Positions 61,191-64,000 of a DNA stretch of 64,000 nucleotides are shown here, piece by piece. The notes under the pieces were generated by a model that did no database searches, was not told the DNA's origin, and saw nothing but the letters and a program-made list of their open reading frames with translations. The DNA lies in contig CAVRUR010000011.1 in assembly GCA_963724365.1 (NCBI GenBank), forward strand, positions 305,631 through 369,630, written 5' to 3'. The translations under genes and the position numbers were made by a program. Numbering within the stretch: the first letter of the stretch is position 1; every line of letters begins with the position of its first letter. The stretch comes from JALORV01 sp963724365. GTDB lineage: Bacteria > Pseudomonadota > Gammaproteobacteria > Burkholderiales > Burkholderiaceae_F.

Positions 61191-62195
61191 CTACGCGGCG
61201 CGTTTTCTTGCCATCTGCAAGCCCGGCAGGTGCAACTCGGAGAGCTTGCAGGTGGCTAGCTGCTTCACCAGGTCGGACTTCAGCACGGCAGCGGACACGG
61301 GAAAGGATGGGTTGCGGCGCGGCCGATCCGGATACTCGACGGCACACGAATTGTCGATTTCCGGAACCGGTTGGCCGCGGTCGTTGCGGCAGTAGAAGAC
61401 CTCGACGCGCTCGTTGCCGCATACGTACGACCCGTACTGGATGGTCGACGCCGGCCGCGCCGATGGGCCGGCAGCCCCCGCGCGCGCGTTGCCCGGCGCG
61501 GTCGTCGCATTCGCCGCGGCGTTGGCCGCAGGCGCACCGACCCGCACCAGCGCGCAGGGGATGTTCACTGACTCTATGCGATCCGGGCCCACGATTTTGA
61601 AGAACATCGGGTTCGCGCGGCTATCGCCGGGTATGGCCACGATGACTCCCTTCTTCCGGCTGCGGTAGGCGACGGGTCCACCTACGATGCCGGCGGCCCC
61701 ACCGCTCGAGAATGTTGTAGGCGTAAAGGTAATGCCGCGCCCGAATGACATGTCGCAGGTCAGCTGTCCGGATTCGATACTCTTCATGAATCCCATCATC
61801 TCGCCGAACCCAGGGGTAGCGCCCCTGCCCGTGAGGCCAAACTCAAGGACCCCGCTCTGCTGGCCACCGCCCTCCAGGCGCCAGTTGCCCAGCAGCACAT
61901 TGCGTTCGACCGGCAGCGGCGGCAGGCGCAATAGCTCCTTTCCTAGCGCCCTGAAATCGGTACCGCCGGGTCCAGTGCCTGCGCTGCTGCCGCCCGATGG
62001 TGAGGACGGCTTCGAGCCATAAATCTGCTCGGCGTTCTGATTGCTTCTGGCTGCTTCCTCGTTTCTCTTAATCTCGTCCTGGCGCCGCAGAGATTCGTTG
62101 TTGTATATGTTGCTCCGGGGATCGGAGGCGTCGTATTGAGCGGATGCGGCAGTTGACACTGCAGCAAGCACGATCGCGATCAGAACGGCACGCAT
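61191..62195 (-). CDS. Exported protein, paralogue A2
   Basis: 334 aa. Signal peptide (MRAVLIAIVLAAVSTAASA), a charged segment, then LRLPPLPVERNVLLGNWRLE, LTCDMSFGRGITFTP, VAYRSRKKGVIVAIPG and VNIPCALVRVGA, aligning with A1 segment by segment. The C-terminal domain has YVCGNERVEVFYCRND and ATCKLSELHLPGL. In another frame the sequence continues to a natural-looking end (RRVDIAARVNACEAGG) with a stop at 61111, which would need a one-base deletion to be repaired; unlike other breaks here this has the opposite sign, so it is uncertain. Confidence 0.75.
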   Translation of the reverse strand: MRAVLIAIVLAAVSTAASAQYDASDPRSNIYNNESLRRQDEIKRNEEAARSNQNAEQIYGSKPSSPSGGSSAGTGPGGTDFRALGKELLRLPPLPVERNVLLGNWRLEGGGQQSGVLEFGLTGRGATPGFGEMMGFMKSIESGQLTCDMSFGRGITFTPTTFSSGGAAGIVGGPVAYRSRKKGVIVAIPGDSRANPMFFKIVGPDRIESVNIPCALVRVGAPAANAAANATTAPGNARAGAAGPSARPASTIQYGSYVCGNERVEVFYCRNDRGQPVPEIDNSCAVEYPDRPRRNPSFPVSAAVLKSDLVKQLATCKLSELHLPGLQMARKRAA

Positions 62196-62252
62196 TTCAG
62201 CCTCCTGTTTGTCGGTTCGGCGCGCGAACCAACAATCGTCATCTGTATTCAC

Positions 62253-62801
62253 TCAGCACGCCCACGCCGGCTTGTTGTCGACGGACAGCGTGAGCCGCGT
62301 GCCGCTCGATCTGGTGTTCGTGCCTGCAGCGAATTCGACCCGCATGAACAGCGCCCGCTTGCCGGGCAACGTCAGGCGATAGACCCGCCAGCCACGAGGC
62401 GCCGCCGCCGTCCGGCAGTCGCCGCCGATCTGTTCGATCAGCGTTGCCGGCGAAAACTGCGCCTTGAGCGTGCGCGCGAGACCCAACTTTTCGAGCGACT
62501 TCGACAGAACAATCTCCGCATCGAACATCATCTGGCGCGCGCCGACCACCAGCGCAGTGGCCCGTCCATGACCGTCGAGCGTGAAGTCGCCTTCCTGGGC
62601 GAAGGCGCTGGGCGCTTCCTTCAACGTCGTCTCGCGCCACTTCACGCCCTTGATCGTCGCCAGTGCGTTCCAGTTGTTGGCTGAGTAGCTCGCCGCCGCC
62701 GGTGGCGCCAGTGCGACGGCGAAATCGCCGAGCGTCGCAGCGAACGCGGGTAGCTGCGCACCCGCGAGCAACACACCGAGGATCCACGCACGCATCGACA
62801 T
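62253..62801 (-). CDS. Exported protein, paralogue B1
   Basis: 182 aa. Signal peptide MSMRAWILGVLLAGAQLPAFA, then ATLGDFAVALAPPAAASY, WNALATIKGVKWRETT, GHGRATALVVGARQMMF, and CRTAAAPRGWRVYRLTLPGKRALFMRVEF; the last residues are AWAC. It aligns end to end with B2 directly upstream (shared signal, shared ATLGD, GK-ALF/LYL strand, terminal Cys). Periplasmic or secreted. No family recognised. Confidence 0.75.
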   Translation of the reverse strand: MSMRAWILGVLLAGAQLPAFAATLGDFAVALAPPAAASYSANNWNALATIKGVKWRETTLKEAPSAFAQEGDFTLDGHGRATALVVGARQMMFDAEIVLSKSLEKLGLARTLKAQFSPATLIEQIGGDCRTAAAPRGWRVYRLTLPGKRALFMRVEFAAGTNTRSSGTRLTLSVDNKPAWAC

Positions 62802-62827
62802 TTTCGCGACCGGGATTCATGCCGGCG

Positions 62828-63361
62828 TTAGCAGATCCAGCCCTTGTTGCGCTGGGGCTCCATCTCAATCGTCGACGTGGAGCCTCCACGGTCTGCTGCA
62901 GCGTACTGGATGTGCAGGTAGAGCGGTTTGCGACCGGCAAGTGTCGCGCGATAGATGCGTGAGCCACTCAGCCGCTCGTCCGGGCAGGCGCCGCGGACCT
63001 GTTCGAGTTTCGCGTCCTTCGGAAACTGCGCCGCGAGCATCTCCGGAACCTTCGCGAGCACGATGTTCTTCGGCCAGCCGACCGTGGCCGAGTCAAGCGC
63101 CTTTTGACCGCCGACGAGACTGATCTGGCCCGAGCCGACGCCGTCGATCGGCACCGTGCCGTTCCAGTAGTACTTGTTGCCGCCCTTGGCGGGCGTCTTG
63201 CCGTGCCACCTGGAGCCGCCCAGCTTGGCAAATGCGGTCCACTCGTTGGTCGCCTGCGGCGCACCCGCCGGAGCCGCCAGCGCAGCTGCGATATCTCCAA
63301 GCGTTGCGGCAAACGCCGGCAAGCTCCCGCATAGACACAGTCCGAACAGCGCGGCCCGCAT
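62828..63361 (-). CDS. Exported protein, paralogue B2
   Basis: 177 aa from ATG 63361; in-frame ATGs at 63400 and 63415 exist but lie before a good signal peptide (MRAALFGLCLCGSLPAFA). The mature part: ATLGDIAAALAAPAGAPQ, EWTAFAKLGGSRWHGK, GSGQISLVGGQKALD, CPDERLSGSRIYRATLAGRK, and an end GWIC. It pairs with B1 and lies 26 bp upstream of it. Function unknown. Confidence 0.75.
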   Translation of the reverse strand: MRAALFGLCLCGSLPAFAATLGDIAAALAAPAGAPQATNEWTAFAKLGGSRWHGKTPAKGGNKYYWNGTVPIDGVGSGQISLVGGQKALDSATVGWPKNIVLAKVPEMLAAQFPKDAKLEQVRGACPDERLSGSRIYRATLAGRKPLYLHIQYAAADRGGSTSTIEMEPQRNKGWIC

Positions 63362-63423
63362 CGTTGATGCGCGGCAACGGCCAACGTCGTCAATCGTCAT
63401 GCTGTTAGGCCTCATTTGGAGCT

Positions 63424-63882
63424 TCAGCTGCAATTCGCAGGCTTGCGTGCAGCCACGGTTCGCACCGCGGTGTTGGCAACGCCGGTTCCCTGGACGGCCA
63501 CGTAAGCGCCACTTGCCGTGATAGGACAGGTCACGAGGATGCTGCATTTAGTGGCGCCGCCGCAGTTGACCATGCCGCCGTTGGGAACCGTGCACGGCCC
63601 TGAGCCCTTCACTGAGCCCGGCGCAAGCGCGAGCGTCACTTGGTATGTCGGCCAGGGCTTGCCCGTGGAATCGAGGAGAAATGGCCGTTTCTTCGTCTGC
63701 GGATCCGGAGGCTTCGTCGCATCGAACAAAGGCTCCCAGTTCGCGTTGTACTGCCAGGTCCCCTTAAGGTTCGAGCATGTCAGGTCACTGGGCTGCAGCG
63801 GTGTGATTTGGTGCTGCAGCGCATGGGCTGGGCTTGAAACGGTAACAGCCAGGAAACTCGTGACCACCCACATTTCTTTCAT
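63424..63882 (-). CDS. Exported protein at the head of the cluster
   Basis: 152 aa. Signal peptide (MKEMWVVTSFLAVTVSSPAHA) and a small domain with five cysteines (LTCSNLKGTWQYNANW, GPCTVPNGGMVNCGGATKC, VTCPITASG, ending NCS). AAAGG lies about 9 nt before the ATG. It is not a visible paralogue of the other four. As the first of five same-strand genes, it is probably at or near the operon start, though upstream genes beyond the window cannot be excluded. Confidence 0.7.
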   Translation of the reverse strand: MKEMWVVTSFLAVTVSSPAHALQHQITPLQPSDLTCSNLKGTWQYNANWEPLFDATKPPDPQTKKRPFLLDSTGKPWPTYQVTLALAPGSVKGSGPCTVPNGGMVNCGGATKCSILVTCPITASGAYVAVQGTGVANTAVRTVAARKPANCS

Positions 63883-64000
63883 GTCACTTTTCCTTTCTGA
63901 TGAGCGTCGAGCCGACGGGTGTCCAGACGATGGTGATGTGTCCATCTCCGCAATGTGCGCTACTTTGGTTGCGACCGGAACTGCTTCTTCCACAGCTTCT

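Overview
The window is GC-rich, densely coded bacterial chromosome. Gene content (urea transporter plus complete urease operon, ChrB/ChrA chromate resistance, acetoacetyl-CoA synthetase, NnrU, BLUF photoreceptor, PEP-CTERM protein with a sigma-54-type promoter, YeeE/YedE, WS/DGAT acyltransferase) points to a free-living, metabolically versatile betaproteobacterium, most likely in or near Burkholderiales. This is an inference from gene families; no rRNA or tRNA gene was found, and no CRISPR array or recognisable insertion sequence.

Layout. 1-6.5 kb: end of a urea ABC transporter operon (urtE) running into ureDA-(GNAT)-ureBCEFG. 6.6-9.9 kb: a minus-strand chromate-resistance operon (chrB, a frameshifted chrA, a rhodanese, a stand-alone ChrB C-terminal domain, a micro-ORF). 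10-16.7 kb: His-tailed DMT transporter, acetoacetyl-CoA synthetase, thioredoxin-like protein, Uup ABC-F ATPase, two exported proteins. 16.8-20.5 kb: a TetR-controlled ABC-2 efflux operon with a perfect 22-bp operator overlapping what looks like a leaderless promoter. 20.6-20.9 kb: a 221-bp nested inverted-repeat element. 21.4-27.9 kb: Bcs1-like AAA ATPase, TerB-like protein, folE, BLUF, nuclease, SodC, PLP lyase, cysK. 27.9-33.1 kb: YeeE plus exported rhodanese (sulfur handling), cupin, exported Pcm, aldo-keto reductase. 33.2-45.4 kb: accessory-looking region with two TIR-domain transmembrane proteins, an orphan HicA, low-complexity exported proteins and most of the broken genes. 45.6-58 kb: nitronate monooxygenase, hydrolase, AAA ATPase, WS/DGAT, basic-tailed proteins, lipid and redox enzymes. 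58.1-64 kb: PEP-CTERM protein, ROK sugar kinase, then five consecutive exported proteins of unknown function that include two paralogous pairs.

Two cross-cutting observations. First, eight genes are interrupted by at least 13 frameshifts, and every one of the 13 restores the frame if one extra base is skipped; this looks like an insertion-biased consensus error or a strong mutational bias, and 7 of the 13 fall in 42.5-44.9 kb. One further possible break at 61.2 kb has the opposite sign. Second, the best candidates for undescribed biology are the exported-protein cluster at 59.9-63.9 kb and the two TIR-transmembrane-ectodomain proteins at 33.2 and 44.2 kb.
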